A DNA stretch of 64,000 nt, from NCBI GenBank assembly GCA_945873105.1, contig CAMCBW010000012.1, positions 1-64,000 of the forward strand, written 5' to 3'. The notes under the pieces are model-generated. The model was not told the origin of the DNA, did no database searches, and was given only the letters and a program-made list of their open reading frames with translations. This stretch comes from Tangfeifania diversioriginum (GTDB lineage Bacteria; Bacteroidota; Bacteroidia; Bacteroidales; Prolixibacteraceae). The translations under genes and the position numbers were made by a program. Positions 8,648 through 16,241 of this stretch are shown piece after piece; the stretch's first letter is position 1; every line of letters starts with the position of its first letter.

Positions 8648-9643
8648 TTATAAACCGGATTTGTATTCTCCAAAATTCTTCATGAACTGAACTCTTTCAA
8701 ATTCAGCCGGGTTGACTGAATTCTCCTGGCTCAGTTTTCCCCTGAAAGCATCAATGGTCTCATAATTGTGTGCTTTCATCCATTCAGCGAGTTTGCTGTT
8801 GATCTCCTCGATGAAACCGAATCCTTTTTCATAAAGGGCAGAGGCAACCTGTACCGCATGGCTGCCTGCCAATATCATCTTGACGGCTGTTTCCCAGCTG
8901 TGTACGCCGGTGGAGGAGGCCATGTCGCAATTGACCCGGTTCGACATCATGGCGATCCAGCGCAGTGACAGAAGATAATCCGATTCGTGGCTCAAGACGT
9001 TGGCGCCATGGATGGACTCTTTGTGCAGGTCGATGTCGGGTGAGTAAAATCGATTGAAGAGAACAATCCCTTTCACCCCTGAAAAGGAGATATCCCTGAT
9101 CATTCCTCCCAGGTTGGAGAAGTAGGGACTAATCTTGACTGAGACAGGGATGCTGATTTTTTGGGTAACCCGGGTGATAATGTCGAAATAGGTGCTCTCA
9201 TTGTCCTGGCTGGTCTGAGAAAGGTCGGAAGGGGAGAGGAACATATTCAACTCCAGTGCATCTGCACCAGCAGCTTCAATTTTTTTGGCGAAGAAGCCCC
9301 ATTCCTGGGAAGAGATGCAGTTGATGCTGGCGATCACAGGGATCGAAAGTTGTTGTTTGGCCTCTGTGATCAATTGAAGGTAGTGCTTCAGGTTCTCTTT
9401 CTTGATTTCAAGGTCGTAATAATCCAGAAATTCGAGGTTATTGTCCATTGGCCCCAGTTTGTCGAACTCGTGGGCATATTCCAGGTAGATCTCCTCTTCA
9501 AAGATGGATTTCAGTACGACGGCTCCAGCCCCCGCTTTTTCGATGGCTTTGAGGTGCTCGATGGAATTTGTCAGGCTGCTGCTTCCGGCTATCACCGGAC
9601 TTTTAAGGGTGAGGCCCAGGTATTTTATACTTAAATCCGGCAT
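8648..9643 (-). CDS. Dihydroorotate dehydrogenase-like flavoprotein
   Basis: 331 residues with a TIM-barrel pattern of the class 1 dihydroorotate dehydrogenase family: KSPVIAGSSSLT at the first strand, ASINC, ALELNMF, PVSVKISPYFSNL, GIVLFNRFY and the phosphate-binding GVHSWETAVKMILAGSHAV. FMN binding is expected; substrate is uncertain because Bacteroidota carry this 'PyrD-like' protein besides true PyrD. The start is ATG 9643, one base after the stop of nfnB. NfnA upstream is a PyrK-type electron-transfer subunit, so a functional link (PyrD-like plus PyrK-like) is worth considering. Co-transcribed with the nfn genes. Confidence 0.85.
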   Translation of the reverse strand: MPDLSIKYLGLTLKSPVIAGSSSLTNSIEHLKAIEKAGAGAVVLKSIFEEEIYLEYAHEFDKLGPMDNNLEFLDYYDLEIKKENLKHYLQLITEAKQQLSIPVIASINCISSQEWGFFAKKIEAAGADALELNMFLSPSDLSQTSQDNESTYFDIITRVTQKISIPVSVKISPYFSNLGGMIRDISFSGVKGIVLFNRFYSPDIDLHKESIHGANVLSHESDYLLSLRWIAMMSNRVNCDMASSTGVHSWETAVKMILAGSHAVQVASALYEKGFGFIEEINSKLAEWMKAHNYETIDAFRGKLSQENSVNPAEFERVQFMKNFGEYKSGL

Positions 9644-9644
9644 T

Positions 9645-11147
9645 TTAATTGATTTTAGTACTGTTTGAAATTTTGTTCTGAAGGTAGAGGTGCATGTTTT
9701 CCGCAGCCTTGCGACCGTCACCCATGGCCAGGATCACCGTGGCCCCGCCCCTGACGATATCACCGCCGGCAAACATCTCTTCAATAGAGGATTGCATCTT
9801 ATCTTCTTCCACGATGATGGTACCCCATTTGGAGATTTTGAGATCCGGAAGACAGGAGGGAACCAGCGGATTTGGTGACACACCAACTGCCACGATGACA
9901 AGATCCACCTGCAGCTCAAACTCTGATCCGTCGATTGGTACAGGTCTTCTCCTGCCTGAAGCATCCGGTTCACCCAAACCCATCCTGTTAAGGCGCATCT
10001 TGTTAACCATCCCCTTTTCGTCGGCAAAATATTCGAGTGGGTTGCAGAGGTTCATAAATTCGACCCCCTCCTCTTTGGCATGCTTCACCTCCTCAATGCG
10101 CGCCGGCATCTCTGCTTCCGAGCGGCGGTAGATGATCATGGCCCGTTCGGCGCCCAGTCTGAGGGCGGTACGTACGGAATCCATCGCGGTATTTCCGCCG
10201 CCAATTACAGCCACCTTCTTGCCCATGATGACTGGGGTATCGGTCGTATCCGAGTTGGCACCCATCAGGTTGACACGGGTAAGGTATTCGTTGGAGGAGA
10301 GAATTCCATTGTAATTTTCTCCGGGAATGTCCATGAAGCGGGGAAGCCCGGCACCGCTGCCAATAAAGAATCCCTTGTAACCCTCTTCGCGAAGATCGTC
10401 AAAGGAGGCTGTTCTGCCAACGATGAAGTTGGTTTCAAATTTTACCCCCATTGTCTTCAGGTTGTTCAACTCAAAATCGACGATGGAGTTGGGAAGCCTG
10501 AATTCTGGAATCCCATATTTCAGCACTCCGCCAATTTCGTGCAATGCTTCGAAGACCGTAACATCGTAGCCATTTTTTACCATGTCGCCTGCAAATGAGA
10601 GGGCCGCCGGACCCGAACCAACGGTTGCCACTTTGATTCCATTGGGAGCAGCTACAGCCGGAATGTTGGCGGTGCCTGATTCCCGTTCGAAATCGGCAGC
10701 AAATCTTTCGAGGTGACCGATGGCGACTGAGTCCAGATTCATTTTCTCCAGGTAAAAGCACCTAGATTCGCACTGTTTCTCCTGGGGGCATACTCTTCCG
10801 CAAACGGCTGGCAGGGCATTGGTCTCTTTCAAAGTTGCCGCTGCTCCAAGGATATCTCCATTGTCGATCTGTTTGACAAATTTTGGAATGTTGATGCTCA
10901 CCGGGCAACCTTCGATGCAGGTTGGATTGACACAATCCATGCAACGGGAGGCTTCCAGTGCAGCTTGTTCGGCTGTAATACCCAGGTTTACCTCACGGTC
11001 CTGGTATTTTACACGGATTTCGGGTGCCTGTTCGGGCATATGTACCCTGGCAATGGCTGTTCTCTCCTTGTTTTTTATCTTGGTACGCAGAGCGGCTCTC
11101 CACTCCTGACTGCGTTCGGCTTTGAGGTATTCTGGATCTAATGACAT
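9645..11147 (-). CDS. nfnB: NADPH-dependent glutamate synthase small-subunit-like, NfnB-type
   Basis: 500 residues. The N-terminal ferredoxin-like part has eight cysteines in two clusters, Cys69/72/77/81 and Cys116/120/126/130, which bind two [4Fe-4S] centres in NfnB and GltD. FAD motif GSGPAALSFAGDM follows at about 177, and the NADPH motif VIGGGNTAMDSVR later. Together with the adjacent NfnA-like gene it should form the electron-bifurcating NADH-dependent reduced ferredoxin:NADP+ oxidoreductase, or its SudAB relative. No large glutamate synthase subunit is nearby, which favours Nfn over GltBD. It begins 9 bases after nfnA and ends one base before the next gene. Confidence 0.88.
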   Translation of the reverse strand: MSLDPEYLKAERSQEWRAALRTKIKNKERTAIARVHMPEQAPEIRVKYQDREVNLGITAEQAALEASRCMDCVNPTCIEGCPVSINIPKFVKQIDNGDILGAAATLKETNALPAVCGRVCPQEKQCESRCFYLEKMNLDSVAIGHLERFAADFERESGTANIPAVAAPNGIKVATVGSGPAALSFAGDMVKNGYDVTVFEALHEIGGVLKYGIPEFRLPNSIVDFELNNLKTMGVKFETNFIVGRTASFDDLREEGYKGFFIGSGAGLPRFMDIPGENYNGILSSNEYLTRVNLMGANSDTTDTPVIMGKKVAVIGGGNTAMDSVRTALRLGAERAMIIYRRSEAEMPARIEEVKHAKEEGVEFMNLCNPLEYFADEKGMVNKMRLNRMGLGEPDASGRRRPVPIDGSEFELQVDLVIVAVGVSPNPLVPSCLPDLKISKWGTIIVEEDKMQSSIEEMFAGGDIVRGGATVILAMGDGRKAAENMHLYLQNKISNSTKIN

Positions 11148-11156
11148 CTTGTTGTG

Positions 11157-11978
11157 CTATTTTTGAAAGTATTTATTGTTGGCAACCACCTCCTCCGAGC
11201 GGTAACCACCGAGACGCATCAGCATCTCCTCAAAATTTATCTCGTGTGCATCGAACTCAGGACCGTCGACGCAGGTGAACTTTGTTTTGCCCCCAACAGT
11301 TACCCTGCAGGCGCCACACATACCGGTACCGTCGACCATGATGGAGTTAAGGCTTGCCTGGGTAGGAATGGCATATTTTTTGGTAGTGAGCGCGGCAAAT
11401 TTCATCATGATGGCTGGTCCGATGACGATGCATTCATCAATTTTTTCCCTTTGGATCACCTCCTCCATGCCGGCTGTGATCAATCCCTGACGACCGTAGG
11501 ATCCGTCGTCGGTCATGACAATGACCTCGTCTGACCACCTTCTGATCTGATCCTCCAGGATGATAAGATCCTTGCTTCGTGCAGCAATGACGGATACCAC
11601 CCTGTTTCCTGCTTTTTTGAAGGCCTCAACAATGGGTAACAGTGGTGCAACCCCAACACCTCCTCCACACGCAAGGATGGTCCCTTTCAGTTCAATGTCG
11701 GTAGGTTTTCCAAGTGGGCCAACCAAATCTGTGATGCTTTCTCCAACTTCCAGTGCAGCTAGTTTGGCAGAGCTGACACCTACGATCTGCACAACGAGGG
11801 TGATGGTACCTTTCACCGGATCGGCATCTGCAATGGTAAGCGGGAATCGTTCCCCTTTTTCTCCAATCTTTAGAATCACAAAGTTGCCGGCTTTTCTGGA
11901 GCGGGCGATCTTTGGATTCTCCACCACCAACCTGACCACCTTATCTGAAAAATATTCCTTTTCTACAATTCTATTCAT
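11157..11978 (-). CDS. nfnA: Sulfide/dihydroorotate dehydrogenase-like FAD/NAD-binding subunit, NfnA-type
   Basis: 273 residues of the ferredoxin-NADP reductase fold. The FAD-binding beta barrel has RFPLTIAD (44-51), the nucleotide-binding ILACGGGVGVAPL is at 101-113, and the C-terminal [2Fe-2S] block is VDGTGMCGACRVTVGG with Cys221, Cys224 and Cys236 plus Asp216, the Asp/three-Cys set seen in NfnA. In the Nfn complex this subunit binds NADH and bifurcates electrons with NfnB. PyrK is its closest functional analogue. First gene of a four-gene minus-strand operon running to 6982. Confidence 0.88.
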   Translation of the reverse strand: MNRIVEKEYFSDKVVRLVVENPKIARSRKAGNFVILKIGEKGERFPLTIADADPVKGTITLVVQIVGVSSAKLAALEVGESITDLVGPLGKPTDIELKGTILACGGGVGVAPLLPIVEAFKKAGNRVVSVIAARSKDLIILEDQIRRWSDEVIVMTDDGSYGRQGLITAGMEEVIQREKIDECIVIGPAIMMKFAALTTKKYAIPTQASLNSIMVDGTGMCGACRVTVGGKTKFTCVDGPEFDAHEINFEEMLMRLGGYRSEEVVANNKYFQK

Positions 11979-12314
11979 GTTTAATATACAAGTTTTATAA
12001 TCCCTTCCTACAGGCTGGAATTCGTAAGTAGTTTAATTAAATCTCCACCGGTACCATCGAAACAGGCTGTTTTTACAACAGCCCGAAGCGTAAAAAAAAT
12101 CGTTCAAAAATAGCGATTTCGATTGATTGATTGCGCAATGAAAGTACAAATGAGAAAAATATAGCGTAGTTTAAAATATTATTAAATAAGCGTTACTGTC
12201 AGAATTCAAACTGTTATCTTTGTAGTTTGCATTCCATGCATTGGTTTCAATGCAATTGCAGCCTTAAAATTGCTGCAAACTTTTTCATTTACAAACAGAG
12301 TCAAGGGTTGTCCT
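11979..12314. other. Divergent intergenic region, nfnA / SUI1
   Basis: 336 bases between the starts of nfnA (minus) and the SUI1 gene (plus). It holds the plus-strand -7 element at 12215-12222 and presumably the nfn promoter; no other gene or structured RNA is recognised. Confidence 0.5.
12215..12222 (+). promoter_or_regulatory. -7 element upstream of SUI1 gene
   Basis: TATCTTTG fits TAnnTTTG and lies 93 bases upstream of the SUI1 start. A clear -33 element was not found. Confidence 0.4.
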
Positions 12315-12671
12315 ATGAAACCGCAAAACCAACAGAGGAAAAACAGGGAGGGTATCGTCTATTCCACCTCCCAAAATTTTGATTACCAATTCTCCACCAC
12401 CGATTCAGTAGAGGAGACGCTACCCCCTTCCAAACAGAACCTAAAGGTGATGCTGGATAAAAAACAACGGGCAGGGAAAGTGGTCACCCTGATAGCCGGA
12501 TTTGTCGGTACTGAAGCAGACCTGATCGATTTGGGTAAAAAGCTCAAATCCAAATTTGGGGTGGGTGGATCGGTGAAGGATGGCGAAATACTCCTGCAGG
12601 GAGACTTTCGCGATCGTACCATTGTTCTGCTCATGGCCGACGGGTACAAGGTAAAGAGGGTTGGGGGTTAA
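12315..12671 (+). CDS. SUI1/YciH-family translation initiation factor
   Basis: 118 residues from ATG 12315 (the frame runs 15 codons further up, but KPQNQQRKNREG is the natural basic start). The C-terminal SUI1 fold shows RAGKVVTLIAGFVGTEADL, LGKKLKSKFGVGGSVKDGEI, LQGD and DGYKVKRVGG, the complete eIF1/YciH pattern. Bacterial YciH proteins affect initiation fidelity and stress translation; this one is the usual bacterial length. It precedes the SNF2 helicase by 98 bases on the same strand. Confidence 0.9.
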   Translation: MKPQNQQRKNREGIVYSTSQNFDYQFSTTDSVEETLPPSKQNLKVMLDKKQRAGKVVTLIAGFVGTEADLIDLGKKLKSKFGVGGSVKDGEILLQGDFRDRTIVLLMADGYKVKRVGG

Positions 12672-12769
12672 GAATGATGGGGAGACGGACTTCGAGATTG
12701 GAATAACCATCTTGATTTCCAGTATATAGAGAATTGTACTCTCTGCGAAAGGAGGGAGAGAGGGGGAGA

Positions 12770-15700
12770 ATGGAACTCCTAAAAGTTTTAATAATTGAAT
12801 TATCACCGGATGGTAACCAAAAACACCAATTGAATAAAGCGAATCAGATATTTGTTGTTACACTTTCCAAACACAGGGTTTTTGGTCAGCTATTCTATAC
12901 TTTCCTGGCAGAGCAAAAGGAGGGTGAGCCGTTTATGAGGCTGATCAGGCGGCTTCACCTGCGTGATTTGACCGATTCTGACTTGATGTTGACAGCTGAG
13001 GAGGCCAGAATTGTAAAAATCACTGAGCGATACAGCGATGAATCGTTGGTTCGGAAATTTTGTCCGGGCAAACCCGTCAGCGAGTTACAGATACTTGCAG
13101 GCAAGGATCAGGTGCGTCAAAAAATTGTGGTCCACATCGAATCAGCAGTGTCTGAGGTTTTGGAGTTGTTGAAAGCGGGAACTCTTCCGTTGTATCAAAA
13201 GCGGGAGAAGTATACCAACCTCTACGGAGAAGATTTGATCACCTTGTGTTTTCAGGATACTGGAGTTGTTTTCAATTTCAGCAGACTGGCCGAAGAAACA
13301 CGCTATTCATTGACACTTCACAATGGCATTGAAATATTTTCACTTTTAAACAGGCCCTTGGAGACGCTTGTCAATGAGCCTTGTCGTTTTTATTACCAAA
13401 ATAAAATCTACTTTTTTGACGAACTCTCGGCAAGCAAACTTATTCCATTCAGAGAGAAGGAGTACATCTCAATTCCCAGAAAAATGGAGGATCGATATTA
13501 TGAGACCTTTGTCCTGAATGCAATTAAGTGTCACAAGGTTACTGTTGAAGGTTTTGAGATCAAGGTAACCAACCCTTTGAAAGAGGCTGTACTCTCCCTT
13601 GAATTGGATCTGAACTCTCTTCCTGTATTTGTTCCCTATTTTACCTACAATGGAATAAGGCTGAGGTTGAATCAGGGGGAGCACCGTGCTGTTGTGTTGC
13701 ACAAACAGCAGGGGCAATATGTTTTTGAGTCATTTAGCCGGGATCTGAATTGGGAAAGAGCTCTTCAGGATTCGATACAGGGGATGGGTTTGGCTGGTTC
13801 GGAGGAGTGTTTCAGGTTGACTGGGATGATGGACGGAGAGTCTGCAACTTACCAGGCAGTAACCTGGATTGCTGAACACAAAGCGGAATTGGAGCAGGCT
13901 GGATTTGTGGTGGTCCAAAGTGGGATGACACATCCTTATTACCTGGGGAAACATGATTTGAAGGTACAAATGCAGCGCAAGATAGACTGGTTTGACGTAG
14001 AAATTACGGTAAGCATAGGAGAGTGGAGTTTTCCTTTTATTCGATTCAAAAGATTGATATTAAATGGACTAAGAGAATTTAAACTGCCAAACGGAGAAAT
14101 TTTTATTTTGCCGGAAGCCTGGTTGTCCCAGTTTGGAGAGTTGTTGAAACTGGTGAAGGCCGAAACCAATAGCCTCGTCGTGAAACCCTTTCACTTTATG
14201 CTGCTCAATGAGCAAATTACAGCAGGGTATCCGGAGCTGAAGGAGCGCATCGGCCTGCTTGGTACCCGACATCCAGTAGTTCAAAAAATTCCGGAGGGCA
14301 TCCAGGCAGAGCTTCGTCACTACCAAAAGGAAGGGTACAACTGGCTTGTGCATCTTTGGGAATGTGGTTTGAATGGTTGTCTTGCCGATGACATGGGACT
14401 GGGGAAAACACTACAGACATTGGTTTTACTGGCAAAACTGAAGCGACCAGTGGAGATGGACTATTTTTTCCCAAAATCGGAGAAGGGTCAGCTTGCGCTC
14501 TTCACTCGGGATACCCGATCTGTTGATGAACATCAACCCTCCAGTTTGATTGTCATGCCGGTATCGTTGCTGCACAATTGGGAAAATGAGATCCGGAAAT
14601 TTGCCCCGACATTGAAAGTTTACACCTATTCCGGTGTCAAGCGTCGTGAGAAAATCGATCTTGCGGCACTGATTCACTATTACGATGTTATTTTAACGAC
14701 CTACGGAACGGTCCGCAATGACAGTGAAGTTTTGGCAAAACAGACCTTCTATTACCTCATTCTGGACGAAAGTCAGAACATCAAGAATGCTGAATCCAAA
14801 AGCTACAAAGCGGTTGCTACAATCGCCTCGAAATACCGTTTGTCCCTCACCGGAACACCCATTGAGAATTCGCTGTCGGATCTCTGGTCACAAATGAATT
14901 TTCTCAACCCCGGGCACCTGGGAAGCTTCAAGTTTTTCAGGGAGAGCTACCTGCTCCCCATTGAAAAGGATCATGATCCGGTGGCAGCAGCCAGGCTTAA
15001 CCGACTAATCGAGCCTTTCATCTTACGCAGAACCAAGGAGCAGGTAGCGGCCGATCTTCCGCCCGTGATGGAAGAGTTACTGACGATTGCGATGACTGCA
15101 GAGCAGAAGGAGTTGTATGAATCGGAGAAGTCATCTGTAAGGAATTACCTATTGCAAAATATTGGGGAACTTGAACCCAGAAAGACGGCCTTTGTCGTGC
15201 TTCAGGCATTGACTCGCCTGAGGCAAATTGCCATCCACCCCCGCCTTACCGATCCCGCTTCACCAATAGAATCAGGCAAGTTCATCGAAATTCTCTCCAT
15301 GCTTGAGATTCTGGTCGCAGAGAACCACAAGATTCTTGTGTTTTCATCGTTTGTAAAACACCTTAACCTGCTGGGAGAATCATGCCGGGCAAGAAATTGG
15401 GGATACAGCCTACTGACCGGTAAAACCACAGACCGTAAGTCAGTAATTTCGGAGTTTCAGTCGGGAGACGACAAGAATATCTTTTTGATCTCGCTGAAAG
15501 CAGGAGGTGTTGGATTAAATCTTACCGCTGCAGATTATATTTTCATCATAGATCCCTGGTGGAATCCGGCAGCTGAGATGCAGGCTATCAGCAGGGCGCA
15601 CCGCATTGGTCAGGATAAAAAAGTGTTTGTCTACCGGTTTATATCTGAGGATAGCATCGAAGAAAAAATTCAGCTTTTGCAGGAGAAGAAAGCCACCCTG

Positions 15701-15775
15701 GCCAATGAATTCATCAACCACAAGGATCCGTTTGCCATTTTTGGCAGTGAGGAGCTGATACAACTGTTCGAATAG
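12770..15775 (+). CDS. SNF2-family DEAD/DEAH helicase-like ATPase
   Basis: 1001 residues from ATG 12770, which follows a purine-rich GGAGGGAGAG; the frame extends 12 codons further up. The N-terminal half (about 1-490) is a diverged Bacteroidota-type extension without a SWIM zinc finger. Helicase motifs follow: Walker A DDMGLGKT near residue 540, the DESQ box near 664 (family DEAQ), LTGTP near 692, and the C-terminal lobe with SLKAGGVGLNL, DPWWNP and the arginine-finger motif AHRIGQ near 942. SNF2 enzymes translocate on double-stranded DNA and remodel protein-DNA complexes such as stalled RNA polymerase. It ends in front of the duplicated leader region. Confidence 0.9.
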   Translation: MELLKVLIIELSPDGNQKHQLNKANQIFVVTLSKHRVFGQLFYTFLAEQKEGEPFMRLIRRLHLRDLTDSDLMLTAEEARIVKITERYSDESLVRKFCPGKPVSELQILAGKDQVRQKIVVHIESAVSEVLELLKAGTLPLYQKREKYTNLYGEDLITLCFQDTGVVFNFSRLAEETRYSLTLHNGIEIFSLLNRPLETLVNEPCRFYYQNKIYFFDELSASKLIPFREKEYISIPRKMEDRYYETFVLNAIKCHKVTVEGFEIKVTNPLKEAVLSLELDLNSLPVFVPYFTYNGIRLRLNQGEHRAVVLHKQQGQYVFESFSRDLNWERALQDSIQGMGLAGSEECFRLTGMMDGESATYQAVTWIAEHKAELEQAGFVVVQSGMTHPYYLGKHDLKVQMQRKIDWFDVEITVSIGEWSFPFIRFKRLILNGLREFKLPNGEIFILPEAWLSQFGELLKLVKAETNSLVVKPFHFMLLNEQITAGYPELKERIGLLGTRHPVVQKIPEGIQAELRHYQKEGYNWLVHLWECGLNGCLADDMGLGKTLQTLVLLAKLKRPVEMDYFFPKSEKGQLALFTRDTRSVDEHQPSSLIVMPVSLLHNWENEIRKFAPTLKVYTYSGVKRREKIDLAALIHYYDVILTTYGTVRNDSEVLAKQTFYYLILDESQNIKNAESKSYKAVATIASKYRLSLTGTPIENSLSDLWSQMNFLNPGHLGSFKFFRESYLLPIEKDHDPVAAARLNRLIEPFILRRTKEQVAADLPPVMEELLTIAMTAEQKELYESEKSSVRNYLLQNIGELEPRKTAFVVLQALTRLRQIAIHPRLTDPASPIESGKFIEILSMLEILVAENHKILVFSSFVKHLNLLGESCRARNWGYSLLTGKTTDRKSVISEFQSGDDKNIFLISLKAGGVGLNLTAADYIFIIDPWWNPAAEMQAISRAHRIGQDKKVFVYRFISEDSIEEKIQLLQEKKATLANEFINHKDPFAIFGSEELIQLFE

Positions 15776-15788
15776 AATTACACCTTTT

Positions 15789-15822
15789 TACACCTGACAG
15801 GTTTTCAAAACCTTTCAGGTGT
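15789..15822 (+). terminator. Hairpin after SNF2 gene
   Basis: ACACCTGA with AGGTTTT on the left pairs with AAAACCT and TCAGGTGT on the right (about 15790-15822), loop CAAA-like. It could end SNF2 transcription, though no long T run follows. A related palindrome precedes the second repeat copy at 16002-16020. Confidence 0.5.
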
Positions 15823-15959
15823 AAAATTGAAAAGGACAGATCCGGGGAGGATCCATCCTTTTACTAAAACTAACCAAACTAACTAAACCTAAACTTATGA
15901 AAAAAAATGTACTACAAAGTAAACCCCATTTCAGTTTACGGCCAAATTTTTTGTGTTAA
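15821..15959 (+). repeat. Duplicated leader element, copy 1
   Basis: A unit with three parts. First a hairpin of about 33 bases (AAAAGGA-CA-GATCC, loop GGGGA, GGATC-CA-TCCTTTT). Then an A/C-rich unstructured leader (ACTAAAACTAACC and following). Then ATG at 15897 opening a 20-codon frame that stops at 15957-15959. It is identical to copy 2 from 15821 through the start codon and first lysines; one extra A in the poly-A after ATG shifts the frame relative to copy 2. The last 20 bases are again identical. Such leaders precede SusC-type receptor genes in Bacteroidota, but no receptor follows. Confidence 0.75.
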
Positions 15960-16001
15960 TAAATTGTAAAAAAGGTATTAAGAAAAAGTTGTATTACAAA
16001 T

Positions 16002-16021
16002 TACAAACCTGTCAGGTTTGT
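16002..16021 (+). repeat. Palindrome before leader copy 2
   Basis: ACAAACCTG and CAGGTTTGT form 9-base arms around a single T. It resembles the CAGGT-containing hairpin before copy 1. AACCTGTCAGGTT-type palindromes are common intergenic repeats in this phylum. Confidence 0.6.
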
Positions 16022-16158
16022 AAAATTGAAAAGGACAGATCCGGGGAGGATCCATCCTTTTACTAAAACTAACCAAACTAACTAAACCTAAACTTATGAA
16101 AAAAATGTACCACAAAGTTAAGTATGGGGTCTCTTCCGGCCAAATTTTTTGTGTTAAA
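16020..16158 (+). repeat. Duplicated leader element, copy 2
   Basis: Same unit as 15821-15959, offset by 199 bases: hairpin, A/C-rich leader, ATG at 16096. The first 85 or so bases are identical to copy 1, the middle of the short frame is diverged, and the final GGCCAAATTTTTTGTGTTAA is identical. Identity concentrated in the leader suggests recent duplication or gene conversion of the regulatory part. Confidence 0.75.
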
Positions 16159-16167
16159 AAACTATAA
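16096..16167 (+). CDS. Very short reading frame in leader copy 2 (possible SusC-type N-terminal remnant)
   Basis: A 23-codon frame beginning MKKMYHKV and ending QIFCVKKL, stop at 16165-16167. The composition (MKK, aromatic, then a basic patch) resembles the cytoplasmic N-terminus that precedes the signal helix in long SusC/RagA receptors with an STN domain, but the reading frame ends where that helix should begin. It may be a truncated gene start, a leader peptide, or untranslated. Copy 1 preserves the same peptide only if one base is removed. Translation is unproven. Confidence 0.3.
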   Translation: MKKMYHKVKYGVSSGQIFCVKKL

Positions 16168-16241
16168 AACCTAAAAATGATTTGCTATATTTCAAACAAA
16201 GTTGAAAAAAATATTTTTAAGGTGGTCTAAGTCACAGAAAA

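Noticed and set aside
9161-9634. Plus-strand frame of 157 codons opposite the dihydroorotate dehydrogenase-like gene
   Set aside because: Antisense shadow of a gene with clear TIM-barrel motifs; no start context.
12270-12314. Longer SUI1 start with 15 extra residues
   Set aside because: The extension is not basic or SUI1-like; ATG 12315 gives the expected N-terminus.
15897-15959. Short frame in leader copy 1 as an independent gene
   Set aside because: Its peptide matches copy 2 only after removing one base, so the copy is frameshifted; treated as part of the repeat.
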